The notes under the pieces were generated by a model. It did not search any database. It had not been told where the DNA came from and was given only the letters and a program-made list of their open reading frames with translations. The translations under genes were made by a program, and so were the position numbers. DNA of 64,000 bases from Prauserella marina (GTDB lineage: Bacteria > Actinomycetota > Actinomycetes > Mycobacteriales > Pseudonocardiaceae), in NCBI RefSeq assembly GCF_002240355.1, contig NZ_CP016353.1, positions 3,646,501 to 3,710,500 on the forward strand, written 5' to 3'. Below, one piece after another: positions 56,997 through 64,000 of the stretch (position 1 is the stretch's first letter; every line of letters starts with the position of its first letter).

Positions 56997-57410
56997 TCAG
57001 GGTTCGGTCTGTCGCGGCCCGGTCCGCAGCAACGCCAGTAGCTCCGTGTTGCCGAACAGCTCGGCCGTCTCGATCGCGGACGGTTGTCCGGCCTGGGTGT
57101 CGGCACCGCCCGCGAGCAGCGCTTTCACCACCTCGGGCTCGGCTTTGAACACGGCTCCGGCCAGTGGGCTCTGTCCCCTGTCGTTGAGCCGGTTCGGGTC
57201 GGCGCCCCTGCTCAGCAGCGCCGCCACCGTCTCGGCGTGACCGTGATAAGCGGCGAGCATCACAAGCGTGTCGCCCTTGTCGTTGGTCAGGTTGGCCGGG
57301 ATCCCCGCGTCGACGTACGCGGCGAGGGTTTCGGTGGCTCCCTCACGGGCGAAGCCGAACACCCGCGACCACAGTTCGACCAGTTCGGGGTCAGGTTCGG
57401 GGTCGGTCAT
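56997..57410 (-). CDS. Ankyrin-repeat protein
   Basis: 137 residues with three to four ankyrin repeats (GDTLVMLAAYHGHAETVAALLSRGADPNRLNDRGQSPLAGAV is the clearest). It is a protein-interaction scaffold; partner unknown. It starts 38 bases upstream of cysG in the same direction, so it may be cotranscribed. The ATG at 57410 has only a weak ribosome site. Confidence 0.85.
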   Translation of the reverse strand: MTDPEPDPELVELWSRVFGFAREGATETLAAYVDAGIPANLTNDKGDTLVMLAAYHGHAETVAALLSRGADPNRLNDRGQSPLAGAVFKAEPEVVKALLAGGADTQAGQPSAIETAELFGNTELLALLRTGPRQTEP

Positions 57411-57529
57411 GGCGCCAGCCTCTCACGCGTTACGCGCGTTCACCGGGCGGTGATCCCGCTCAGGGCCGCATGGTTCGTCAGCGGCGGACCCGCTTGACGT
57501 GGGCCGTCAACCGGCACCAGCACCCTCAC

Positions 57530-58966
57530 TCAAGCACTGTCGCCGTAGCGGTAGAGCAGGCCGAGGAATTCGAGCAGGAGCCGTTCGCGCAGGCGCGGCG
57601 GAGCCACGGCCAGCAGCGCGTTGACCGGTGCCATCCGTTCCGGCAAACCGCCGCCTCCCGAGAGGCCCGCGCCCTCCAGCAGCCCGGCGAACTGCTCGGA
57701 GGTGAGCGTGTCCGGATCGAGCGCGGCGATGGCGGCGGCCAGCTCGTCGGCGACCTCCACCGGGCCCGCCTCGCGCGCGGCGGCGACCGAAGCTTCGAGG
57801 TCGGCGAGGAATCCGGCCTCGCCGCCCCTGTTCGCGGCGGTGACGGTGAGGTGCAGGTTGACCGGCGAGTCGCCGTGGGCGAACTGCGGCTGCACGTACC
57901 AGCCACGTTGTTTCATCTCGTCGGCGACGGTGAACAGATCGAACCCTGGCCCTCCTTCCGTCGCGACGGCGAGCAGGGTGGCATCGGGCTCGCCGAGGAT
58001 TCGCAGCCCTTCCACGCGCTCGACGCCGGTTCGCAGCAGTGCTGCCGCGGTGGCCGTGTCCTCGGCGAGCCGCAGGTAGCCCTCGTCGCCGACGTGCCGC
58101 AGCACGGCCCACGCCGCGGCGAGCGGCCCTCCGGAGCGGGTGGATTGCAGTGTCGTGTTGAGCATCGTGTAGCCGGGCCACGCGGCGCTCGCGAAGTAGT
58201 GGCCGCGCCGCAACCGCGCGTCGGCGTGCAACAGGACCGAGGTGCCTTTCGGGCAGTAGGCGTACTTGTGCAGGTCGACGGAAAGGCTTGTCACCCCGGG
58301 GACCGAGAGGTCGAAGGGGGGCAGCTCGGCGCCGAGCTTACGCAGGTCGGGCAGCACCCAGCCGCCGATGCACGCGTCGACGTGCATCCTGACCCCCTTC
58401 GCGGCGGCGGCCTCGGCGATCTCGGCGACCGGGTCGATGACGCCGTGCGCGTAGGAGGGGGCGCTGGCCACGACAAGGACGGTGTTCTCGTCGATCGCCG
58501 CGGCCATGGCCGCGGGGTCGGCGAGGAAGGTGCCCGGTACGACGGGGACCTCGACGGCACGCACGCCGAACAGGTGTGCCGCTTTGTGGAAGGCCGCGTG
58601 TGCCGTGGAAGGCAGGACGACAGCGGGCTCGACGGTTTCGTTGCTGGCCTCGCGGGCGGCGAGCACGGCCAGCAGGCAGGATTCGGTTCCGCCCGAGGTG
58701 ACGGTGCCGACCGTGCCCGGCCCTCCGCCCAGCCTGGCAGCCGCGGCGGCGACGAGGTCGTTTTCCATGCGCAGCAGGCTCGGGAACGCCGTCGGATCGA
58801 GCGCGTTGGCCGAGGACGCGCTGGCGTGTGCCTCCGCGGCGAGCCGGTCGAGACCGGCCAGCCCGCTGTCGTAGACGTAGGCGAGCGTGTGCCCGCCGTG
58901 CGTCGGCAGGTCGTCGGCCATGAGCGCGCGCAGTTCGGCGAGCACCGCCGGAGATGCCTCGCTCAC
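57530..58966 (-). CDS. PLP-dependent lyase/decarboxylase (sphingosine-1-phosphate lyase-like)
   Basis: 478-residue group II PLP enzyme. The cofactor lysine is in SVDLHKYAYCPKG, and HVDACIGGWVLP carries the PLP-binding Asp. The type with AHAAFHKAAHLFGV and GGTES is shared by sphingosine-1-phosphate lyases and glutamate/tyrosine decarboxylases. GTG 58966 overlaps the stop of the MFS gene (GTGA). The reaction is not settled from sequence; amino-acid decarboxylation or phospholipid-base cleavage are both possible. Confidence 0.85.
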   Translation of the reverse strand: MSEASPAVLAELRALMADDLPTHGGHTLAYVYDSGLAGLDRLAAEAHASASSANALDPTAFPSLLRMENDLVAAAAARLGGGPGTVGTVTSGGTESCLLAVLAAREASNETVEPAVVLPSTAHAAFHKAAHLFGVRAVEVPVVPGTFLADPAAMAAAIDENTVLVVASAPSYAHGVIDPVAEIAEAAAAKGVRMHVDACIGGWVLPDLRKLGAELPPFDLSVPGVTSLSVDLHKYAYCPKGTSVLLHADARLRRGHYFASAAWPGYTMLNTTLQSTRSGGPLAAAWAVLRHVGDEGYLRLAEDTATAAALLRTGVERVEGLRILGEPDATLLAVATEGGPGFDLFTVADEMKQRGWYVQPQFAHGDSPVNLHLTVTAANRGGEAGFLADLEASVAAAREAGPVEVADELAAAIAALDPDTLTSEQFAGLLEGAGLSGGGGLPERMAPVNALLAVAPPRLRERLLLEFLGLLYRYGDSA

Positions 58967-60294
58967 GCGCCGGCCTCCTTCGGCTCCGACGGCCGGTCCG
59001 TGCCGAGCACGCTGCGCCGCAGCAGCGGGATTCCGGCGAGGATCAGCACGGCGGGCAGCGCGGAGAAGCCCAGCGTGATCGCGGTGACCGCGCTGTCGGG
59101 CTGGGTGGCCGAGGCGTCCACACTGGACAGGTAACCGCCCGAGGCGAGAACGAGGCCGAACAGTCCCGGCCCCAGCGCGAGACCAAGAGTCTCCGCCGCG
59201 GTCCACACACCAGCGGTGATACCGGCCCTCGTCGCGCCGGTGCGCTCCTCTTCCGCCGAGATCAGGTCGGGCAGGATGGCCAGCGGGAACACCTGGATGC
59301 CCGCGTAGCCGATTCCGGCGAGCGCCACGAAGGCGAACACGACGGCGGTGGGCAGCACCTGCGCGAACACGAGCCCGATCAGCGCCAGCGCGAACGCGGC
59401 CGAGGCGACCCTGAACCCGGTGAGCTTGCCACCACTGCGGCCCAGCTTGTCCCATACCGGCATCACGAGCAGCGCGGGACCGACGAATCCGGCGAACAGC
59501 AGCGACTGCAAGTCGGCGTTGCCGAGCACGTGCCGTGCCACGTAGCTCACTCCGGCGAGCAGGGTCGCCACGCCGAGCGACTGCACGAAGTACACGGCAA
59601 GCAGCCAGCGGAACGGCCGCCATTCCCGCATGGTCGCCAGCAGCGCGCGCAGCTTGGGCGTGGGCTGCAACTGGCTGCGCTTCGGGACGTCGCGGATGCC
59701 GAAGTACACGCCGAGTGTGCCGAGCGCGATGAGCACGCCCACGAAAATGCCCATCAGCCGGTACCCGTCGACACCGCCGACGGAGTTGGCGATGGCGGGC
59801 GCGACCGCGCCGGACACCAGGATCGCGAGCGCGAGCACGGCGATGCGCCACGTCGTGAGCCGGGTCCGCTCGTGGTATCCGTCGGTCAGCTCGGCGGGCA
59901 GCGCGTTGAAAGGCACCTGGAAGAAGGCGAACGCGGTCGCGCACACGAAGAAGATCGCGACGACGTAGGCCGCGTCGCCGCCGACACTGCCGAAGCCGGG
60001 ATGCGCGAACAGCCCGGCGAAGCACACGGCGAGCACCAGCCCGCCGAGCAGCAGCGAGCGTCGCCTGCTGCCCCGCTTGGCGAGGCCCGCGTCCGAGATC
60101 CGGCCCGCGATCGGGTTGAACAGCACGTCCCACGCCTTGGGCAGCAACACGATGGCGCCCGCGGCCGCTGCCGGAACCGCCATGGTGTCGGTGAGGTAAG
60201 GCAACAGGAGCAGGCCGGGGACCGTGCCGAAGGCACCCGTCGCGAACGATCCGAGGGAATACCCGAGCCGAGTCTTCGTCCCCAACGCCGACAT
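58963..60294 (-). CDS. MFS transporter (GPH/MFS_2 type)
   Basis: 443-residue permease with about twelve helices. The start TRLGYSLGSFATGAFGTVPGLLLLPYLTDT and the loop PIAGRISDAGLAKRGSRRRSLLLGG are typical of the glycoside-pentoside-hexuronide/MFS_2 family. ATG 60294 has GGAGGACC upstream. It overlaps the PLP lyase gene by 4 bases, which suggests uptake of that enzyme's substrate or export of its product. Confidence 0.9.
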   Translation of the reverse strand: MSALGTKTRLGYSLGSFATGAFGTVPGLLLLPYLTDTMAVPAAAAGAIVLLPKAWDVLFNPIAGRISDAGLAKRGSRRRSLLLGGLVLAVCFAGLFAHPGFGSVGGDAAYVVAIFFVCATAFAFFQVPFNALPAELTDGYHERTRLTTWRIAVLALAILVSGAVAPAIANSVGGVDGYRLMGIFVGVLIALGTLGVYFGIRDVPKRSQLQPTPKLRALLATMREWRPFRWLLAVYFVQSLGVATLLAGVSYVARHVLGNADLQSLLFAGFVGPALLVMPVWDKLGRSGGKLTGFRVASAAFALALIGLVFAQVLPTAVVFAFVALAGIGYAGIQVFPLAILPDLISAEEERTGATRAGITAGVWTAAETLGLALGPGLFGLVLASGGYLSSVDASATQPDSAVTAITLGFSALPAVLILAGIPLLRRSVLGTDRPSEPKEAGA

Positions 60295-60377
60295 GGTCCT
60301 CCTCGGAGGTTGTTCAGGTCGGGGGAATCGTGTCACCTCCACCCGGACGGCCCTGCGGCGGCCCTGCGGGAGACGAT

Positions 60378-61403
60378 TCAGGACAGGATGCCGGCGACCG
60401 TTCGCAGCAACGCGGAATCCCCTCTGAGCAGCAACGTGGTCACGACGGTCTCCTCCCACGCCGCGAGCTCGTCCCTGATCTTGGCTGGCGGGCCGATGAG
60501 TGAGGTGTCCTCGACGAGGCGGGTCGGGATGGCGGCCGCGGCCTCGGCTTTGCGCCCGCCGAGATACAGGTCCTGGACTTTGTCGGCGACGTCCTCGTAT
60601 CCCATGCGGGCGAAGACGTCGTGGTGGAAGTTCGCGGTTTTCGCGCCCATTCCGCCGATGTAGAGCGCGAGTGAGGGGCGGATCAGGTCCGCCGCCTTCT
60701 CGACGTCGTCGTGGACGATCACCGGAACCGAGGCGGCGACCTCGAACTCCGGGGGACGGCCTCCTCGCGCGGCGAAGCCGGATTCCAGTGCCGCGCGGTA
60801 GAAACCGTCACTCTTCGGCGAGAAGAACAGCGGCAGCCAGCCGTCGCAGATCTCGGCCGACAGCGCGACGTTCTTCGGCCCCTCAGCGGCGAGAAAGATC
60901 GGGATGTGCGTGCGCAGCGGATGCACGGTGGCCTTGAGCGGCTTGCCGAGTCCCGTGGTGCCATCTCCGGTGAGCGGGAGGGAGAAGGTGGCGCCGTCGT
61001 GGCTGACCGGCTGCTCGCGGGCAACGACCTTGCGCACGATGTCGACGTATTCTCGCGTGCGAGCGAGGGGTTTCGGGTACGGCTGGCCGTACCAGCCCTC
61101 GACCACCTGGGGGCCGGAAGCGCCGAGCCCAAGCACGAACCGGCCACCGCTGAGGTGATCGAGTGTCATCGCGGCCATGGCGGTCGCGGTGGGCGTGCGG
61201 GCCGACATCTGCACGATGTTGGTACCGAGCGTGACGCGCGAGGTCGCCGCGCCCCACCAGGCCAGCGGGGTGAACGCGTCGGAGCCGTAGCCCTCCGCCG
61301 TCCACACCGAGTCGAAACCCAGCTCTTCGGCGGTGAGGATCGCCTCTCGCGCTCCTTCCGGCGGGCCCGCCGACCAGTATCCGAGGTGGTAACCCAGCTT
61401 CAC
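60378..61403 (-). CDS. F420-dependent LLM-class oxidoreductase
   Basis: 341-residue luciferase-like monooxygenase-fold enzyme using F420. The first 30 residues (MKLGYHLGYWSAGP) and the blocks WTAEGYGSDAFTPLAW and VLGLGASGPQVVEGWYG fit Rv3520c-like proteins. ATG 61403 overlaps the MpaB-like stop (ATGA). It ends the MpaB-LLM transcript. In M. tuberculosis such genes lie near cholesterol catabolism genes, and an HsaF-type aldolase is nearby here. Substrate unknown. Confidence 0.9.
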   Translation of the reverse strand: MKLGYHLGYWSAGPPEGAREAILTAEELGFDSVWTAEGYGSDAFTPLAWWGAATSRVTLGTNIVQMSARTPTATAMAAMTLDHLSGGRFVLGLGASGPQVVEGWYGQPYPKPLARTREYVDIVRKVVAREQPVSHDGATFSLPLTGDGTTGLGKPLKATVHPLRTHIPIFLAAEGPKNVALSAEICDGWLPLFFSPKSDGFYRAALESGFAARGGRPPEFEVAASVPVIVHDDVEKAADLIRPSLALYIGGMGAKTANFHHDVFARMGYEDVADKVQDLYLGGRKAEAAAAIPTRLVEDTSLIGPPAKIRDELAAWEETVVTTLLLRGDSALLRTVAGILS

Positions 61404-62383
61404 GTCGTCTCCTTCGGCTCCGTGCGCCCGAGCGGGGGCGAGTAGTGCGTCGGCCAGTCCCGCTCCCCCTCGGGAGGCAGGTTACGCGCTGGTGTGTGCA
61501 CCAGCGGGGTGTCGGCGGGATCCGCGCCCCGTGCCCTGCGCCAGCCCGCCCGCGCTCTCGGGTGGTAGCGGCGTTCGAAGGGGACGAGGCGGAAGGCCGC
61601 GTTGACCGCGCGGCCGAACAGGCGGTGCAGGCGCTCGTCGCGGGCCGACCACGAGTAGCCGAGCCGCTGCCGCACGACCGGGTCGTACATGCCGACGGTC
61701 AGCCAGACGAACCCTTTCGCCATCGGGATCCTGGCCAGCCGCCACAGCGGTCCCGGCAGCAACCGCAGCGTGGCCGGTTTGGCGATCGCGCCGATGTCGA
61801 GCACGTCCCTCGTGGCCTTGTTGTCTTCGAGGACGTCGGCACACATGTGGTCCCAGTAGGCGCCGAACTCCTCCCACGACCCCGGCACGGATCGCATGCT
61901 CATGCCGTACATCCGGTACCAGGTCACGTGTTCGTCGAACAGGGTGCGCTTCTGCGCTTCGGTGAGCCCTCCCATGAAGTTCTCCGCGATCAGCAGGGTG
62001 CTGACGAAGAACGTCGCGTGCGCCCAGTAGAACGTGCCGGGGTCCAGCGCGTGGTAGCGGCGGCCGTGCCGGTCGGTTCCCTTGATCGTGTCGTGGTAAC
62101 CCCGGACCTCGCGCGCGGTGGCTTCCGCGCGCGGACCGTCGTAGACGACGCCGCCGATCGGGTACAGCGAGCGGAACAGCCGCTGCCAGCGCTCGGCGAA
62201 GAACCGGGAATGCTGCTCGACACCCGCTCCGAGACCGGGGTGCATGTTCTGCATGGAGCCCGCCCACAGCGCGATCAGCAGGCCGCGCCAGTCGCCGAAG
62301 TAGCGCCAGGTCAGCGAGTCCGGCCCGAGTGGTTCCACCGGTGTTCGCCGTGACGTTTCCGTCGTGTCCTGGTGTGTCGTCAT
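61400..62383 (-). CDS. MpaB-like oxygenase (DUF2236)
   Basis: 327-residue protein of the DUF2236/MpaB/latex-clearing (Lcp) family. These bind b-type haem and cleave polyprenoids or oxidise terpenoid chains. The conserved block YWAHATFFVSTLLIAENF and the region RMYGMSMRSVPGSWEEFGAYWDHM are visible. ATG 62383 is the start; the larger open frame to 63613 is only a shadow over the TetR and aldolase genes. It is divergent from a TetR gene with two operators between. Overlap of 4 bases with the LLM gene. Confidence 0.88.
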   Translation of the reverse strand: MTTHQDTTETSRRTPVEPLGPDSLTWRYFGDWRGLLIALWAGSMQNMHPGLGAGVEQHSRFFAERWQRLFRSLYPIGGVVYDGPRAEATAREVRGYHDTIKGTDRHGRRYHALDPGTFYWAHATFFVSTLLIAENFMGGLTEAQKRTLFDEHVTWYRMYGMSMRSVPGSWEEFGAYWDHMCADVLEDNKATRDVLDIGAIAKPATLRLLPGPLWRLARIPMAKGFVWLTVGMYDPVVRQRLGYSWSARDERLHRLFGRAVNAAFRLVPFERRYHPRARAGWRRARGADPADTPLVHTPARNLPPEGERDWPTHYSPPLGRTEPKETT

Positions 62384-62397
62384 TGCTGCCCCCACTG

Positions 62398-62415
62398 TGA
62401 CTACGGATGTTGTCA
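62398..62415. promoter_or_regulatory. TetR operator 1 before MpaB-like gene
   Basis: TGACTAC-GGAT-GTTGTCA follows TGACWACnnnnGTWGTCA. Another copy of the same pattern lies 27 bp away (centre to centre). Confidence 0.72.
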
Positions 62416-62424
62416 GGCTAGAAT

Positions 62425-62442
62425 TGACAACGCTCGTAGTCA
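62425..62442. promoter_or_regulatory. TetR operator 2 before TetR gene
   Basis: TGACAAC-GCTC-GTAGTCA follows the same pattern TGACWACnnnnGTWGTCA. It ends 20 bases before the TetR start. The two sites are mirror images in the W positions, so together they make a large 45-bp palindrome. Confidence 0.72.
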
Positions 62443-62461
62443 ATCGTGGAAGCGGAGAGCC

Positions 62462-63079
62462 ATGCCTGCCGAGAGCCGCACGTGGGCTGGGACCACACTG
62501 ACCGACCGCAGGGCCGCGCGGCGGCGGCAATTGCTCGACGCCGGACTCGACCTGCTCGGCTCCGACGGCGGCGCCGCGGTCAGCGTCCGCGCCGTGTGCC
62601 GCGGTAGCAAACTCACGGAACGCTACTTCTACGAGAACTTCGCCGACAGGGACGAACTCGTGCTCGCCGTCTACGACGGCGTGGTCGAGCAGGCTCACCG
62701 GGCCCTCCTCAACGCCGTCGGCGCCGTCGGCTCCTCGGCCGGAACACCGAGGGACCGCGCGGAGGCCGCGGTGACCGCGTTCGTCGAACTGATCATCGAC
62801 GACCCCCGCAAAGGCCGCGTCCTGCTGCTCGCACCGCTCACCGACCCGACACTCAACCGGCGAGGCATCGCGCGCATCCCGATGTTCGCCGAACTCGTCC
62901 GCGAACAACTTTCCGGCGAGGCCGACGACGCGGAAAGGGCCATGACCGCCACCGCGCTCGTCGGTGGCCTCGCCAACCTGTTCTCCGCCTACCTCGCCGG
63001 AGGGCTCACGGTCAGCCGCGACCGGCTCGTCGCGCACTGCGTCCGCCTCGTGCTCGGCGCCGAAGCGCTGCACGGCTAG
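62462..63079 (+). CDS. TetR-family regulator of the MpaB-LLM operon
   Basis: 205 residues with a helix-turn-helix ([30 protein letters not shown]). ATG 62462 has GCGGAGAG upstream; the frame extending to 62372 crosses the operators and is not used. The gene is divergent from the MpaB-like gene and probably represses it and itself through the paired sites. Its stop is on the same CTAG as the aldolase stop (4-base overlap of convergent ends). Ligand may be a terpenoid or steroid; this is inference. Confidence 0.88.
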   Translation: MPAESRTWAGTTLTDRRAARRRQLLDAGLDLLGSDGGAAVSVRAVCRGSKLTERYFYENFADRDELVLAVYDGVVEQAHRALLNAVGAVGSSAGTPRDRAEAAVTAFVELIIDDPRKGRVLLLAPLTDPTLNRRGIARIPMFAELVREQLSGEADDAERAMTATALVGGLANLFSAYLAGGLTVSRDRLVAHCVRLVLGAEALHG

Positions 63080-64000
63080 CGTTCCTTCGCCAGCCGCAAC
63101 GCGATGTCGATGATCATGTCCTCCTGGCCTCCGACATAACGCCGCTCCCCCACCTGATACAGGATCTCGTGCGCGGGCACTCCGTAGCGCGCGGCCGCGC
63201 GTTCGGCGTGCAACAGGAAACTGGAGTAGACCCCGGCGAATCCCTGCACGATCGACGAGCGGTCCATCACCGGAAGCCGCGTGATGAACGGCTTCACGAC
63301 CTCTTCGGCCGCGGCCATCAGCACGTCCTTGTCCACTCCCGTGCGCACGCCGAGCCGTTCGAAGGCCGCCGCGAGCACCTCGGTGGGCGAGTTTCCCGCT
63401 CCCGCGCCGAGCGCGACGAGCGAACCGTCGATCTGGCGCGCTCCGGCCCGGTAGGCGAGCACCGAATTGGCGACGCCGAAGCTCAGGTTCTGGTGCCCGT
63501 GGTAGCCGACCTGGACCTGATCGCCCAGTTCGGCGACCAGCGCGGCCACCCGGTCGGCGGCCTCCTCCAGTATCAGCGCGCCTGCCGAATCGACGACGTA
63601 CACGCACTGGCAACCCGCGTCGGCCATGATGCGCGCCTGCTTGGCCAGCGCCTCCGGCTCCGACATGTGCGCCAGCATCAGGAAACCCACCGTTTCGAGG
63701 CCCAGTTCGCGGGCCTTGGTGAAGTGCTGGATCGACACGTCGGCCTCGGTGCAGTGCGTCGCGACGCGCACCGCACCGGCGCCGAGATCGGCCGCGGCTT
63801 TCATGTCGGCGACCGTGCCGAGCCCCGGCAGCAGCAGAACCGCGATCGTGGCGCGCTGTGCCTCGTCGGCGGCCGCGGCGATGAGTTTCCGTTCGTCCAC
63901 AAGGGAGAATCCGTAGTTGAACGTCGAGCCGCCGAGACCGTCGCCGTGGGTCACCTCGATGAGCGAGACACCGGCGTCGTCGAGCGCCCGCACCGTGTCG
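63076..64000 (-). CDS. 4-hydroxy-2-oxovalerate aldolase, 5' end beyond the window
   Basis: Class II aldolase of the HsaF/BphI/DmpG family cleaving 4-hydroxy-2-oxoacids to pyruvate and an aldehyde in meta-cleavage of aromatics or steroids. About 308 C-terminal residues are present; the gene starts beyond base 64000. The metal-binding HGH is in [16 protein letters not shown], and the alpha-helical DRE-TIM domain ([18 protein letters not shown]) is complete. It normally works with an acylating aldehyde dehydrogenase (HsaG). The neighbouring F420 enzyme and MpaB-like gene fit a catabolic cluster. Confidence 0.92.
   Translation of the reverse strand, partial: DTVRALDDAGVSLIEVTHGDGLGGSTFNYGFSLVDERKLIAAAADEAQRATIAVLLLPGLGTVADMKAAADLGAGAVRVATHCTEADVSIQHFTKARELGLETVGFLMLAHMSEPEALAKQARIMADAGCQCVYVVDSAGALILEEAADRVAALVAELGDQVQVGYHGHQNLSFGVANSVLAYRAGARQIDGSLVALGAGAGNSPTEVLAAAFERLGVRTGVDKDVLMAAAEEVVKPFITRLPVMDRSSIVQGFAGVYSSFLLHAERAAARYGVPAHEILYQVGERRYVGGQEDMIIDIALRLAKER

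Noticed and set aside
57530-58966. EgtE (ergothioneine C-S lyase)
   Set aside because: The PLP gene belongs to the group II decarboxylase/sphingosine lyase fold, not the class V aminotransferase-like EgtE, and it is over 20 kb from egtABCD.
61400-63613. 737-residue frame extending the MpaB-like gene
   Set aside because: The extra N-terminal part lies over the TetR and aldolase genes and over two operators. The family-length protein starts at 62383.

Overview
The window looks like a chromosomal segment of a high-GC, mycothiol-using actinomycete, most likely a member of the Pseudonocardiaceae (Amycolatopsis, Prauserella or Saccharomonospora type). The reasons are a very GC-rich third codon position, frequent GTG/TTG starts, genes for mycothiol (mshC) and ergothioneine (egtABCD), and blocks that follow Mycobacterium tuberculosis gene order. 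An InhA with a shortened substrate loop argues against a mycolic-acid producer. No rRNA, tRNA, CRISPR array or secondary-metabolite cluster was seen.

Layout. 1-10.1 kb: MFS transporter with an ArsR-type regulator, an ABC-F ATPase, mshC with a TetR gene, a TetR-controlled P450, and an AAA/VWA chelatase-like pair. 10.1-27.6 kb: an expanded version of the M. tuberculosis hemH-inhA-fabG1-(VWA, DUF58, moxR)-ripA-acn neighbourhood. It is interrupted by a TetR/MFS/SnoaL efflux cassette, a thioesterase, trmL, a mobA-like gene and two membrane proteins. 27.8-31.6 kb: TSUP permease, a 21-bp tandem repeat, and a TetR/MmpL divergent pair with two operators. 31.7-36.7 kb: the ergothioneine operon egtABCD ending in an F420-dependent reductase homologue. 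37.2-43.2 kb: acnR, two CNNM/CBS proteins behind a structured leader, a glycosylase-labelled protein, a zinc-ribbon-like small protein, a shortened substrate-binding protein and a GPP34 protein. 43.2-44.3 kb: an intact IS481-family element. 44.3-51.9 kb: lipoprotein, XRE/SnoaL pair, and a block matching Rv1830-Rv1829-Rv1828-garA-gcvH-pgsA2, with a TetR gene inserted. 52.1-57.4 kb: acyl-CoA synthetase/enoyl-CoA hydratase, alpha/beta hydrolase, siroheme synthase, ankyrin protein. 57.5-64 kb: PLP lyase with MFS partner, F420-LLM and MpaB-like oxidoreductases with a TetR regulator, and the start of a meta-cleavage (HsaF/BphI-type) aldolase gene.

How the parts connect. Thiol redox (mycothiol, ergothioneine), aconitase control and envelope/fatty-acid functions dominate. 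AcnR-type boxes occur upstream of both acn and the distant acnR gene, so the pair appears to be one regulatory circuit although the genes lie about 10 kb apart. Most divergent regulator/target pairs carry readable inverted-repeat operators. The most unusual signals are the structured leader with a 32-codon ORF before the CNNM genes, an IS whose target CTAG supplies three stop codons, a substrate-binding protein that seems to lack its central lobe, and a GarA homologue lacking one of the two adjacent threonines of the phospho-switch.
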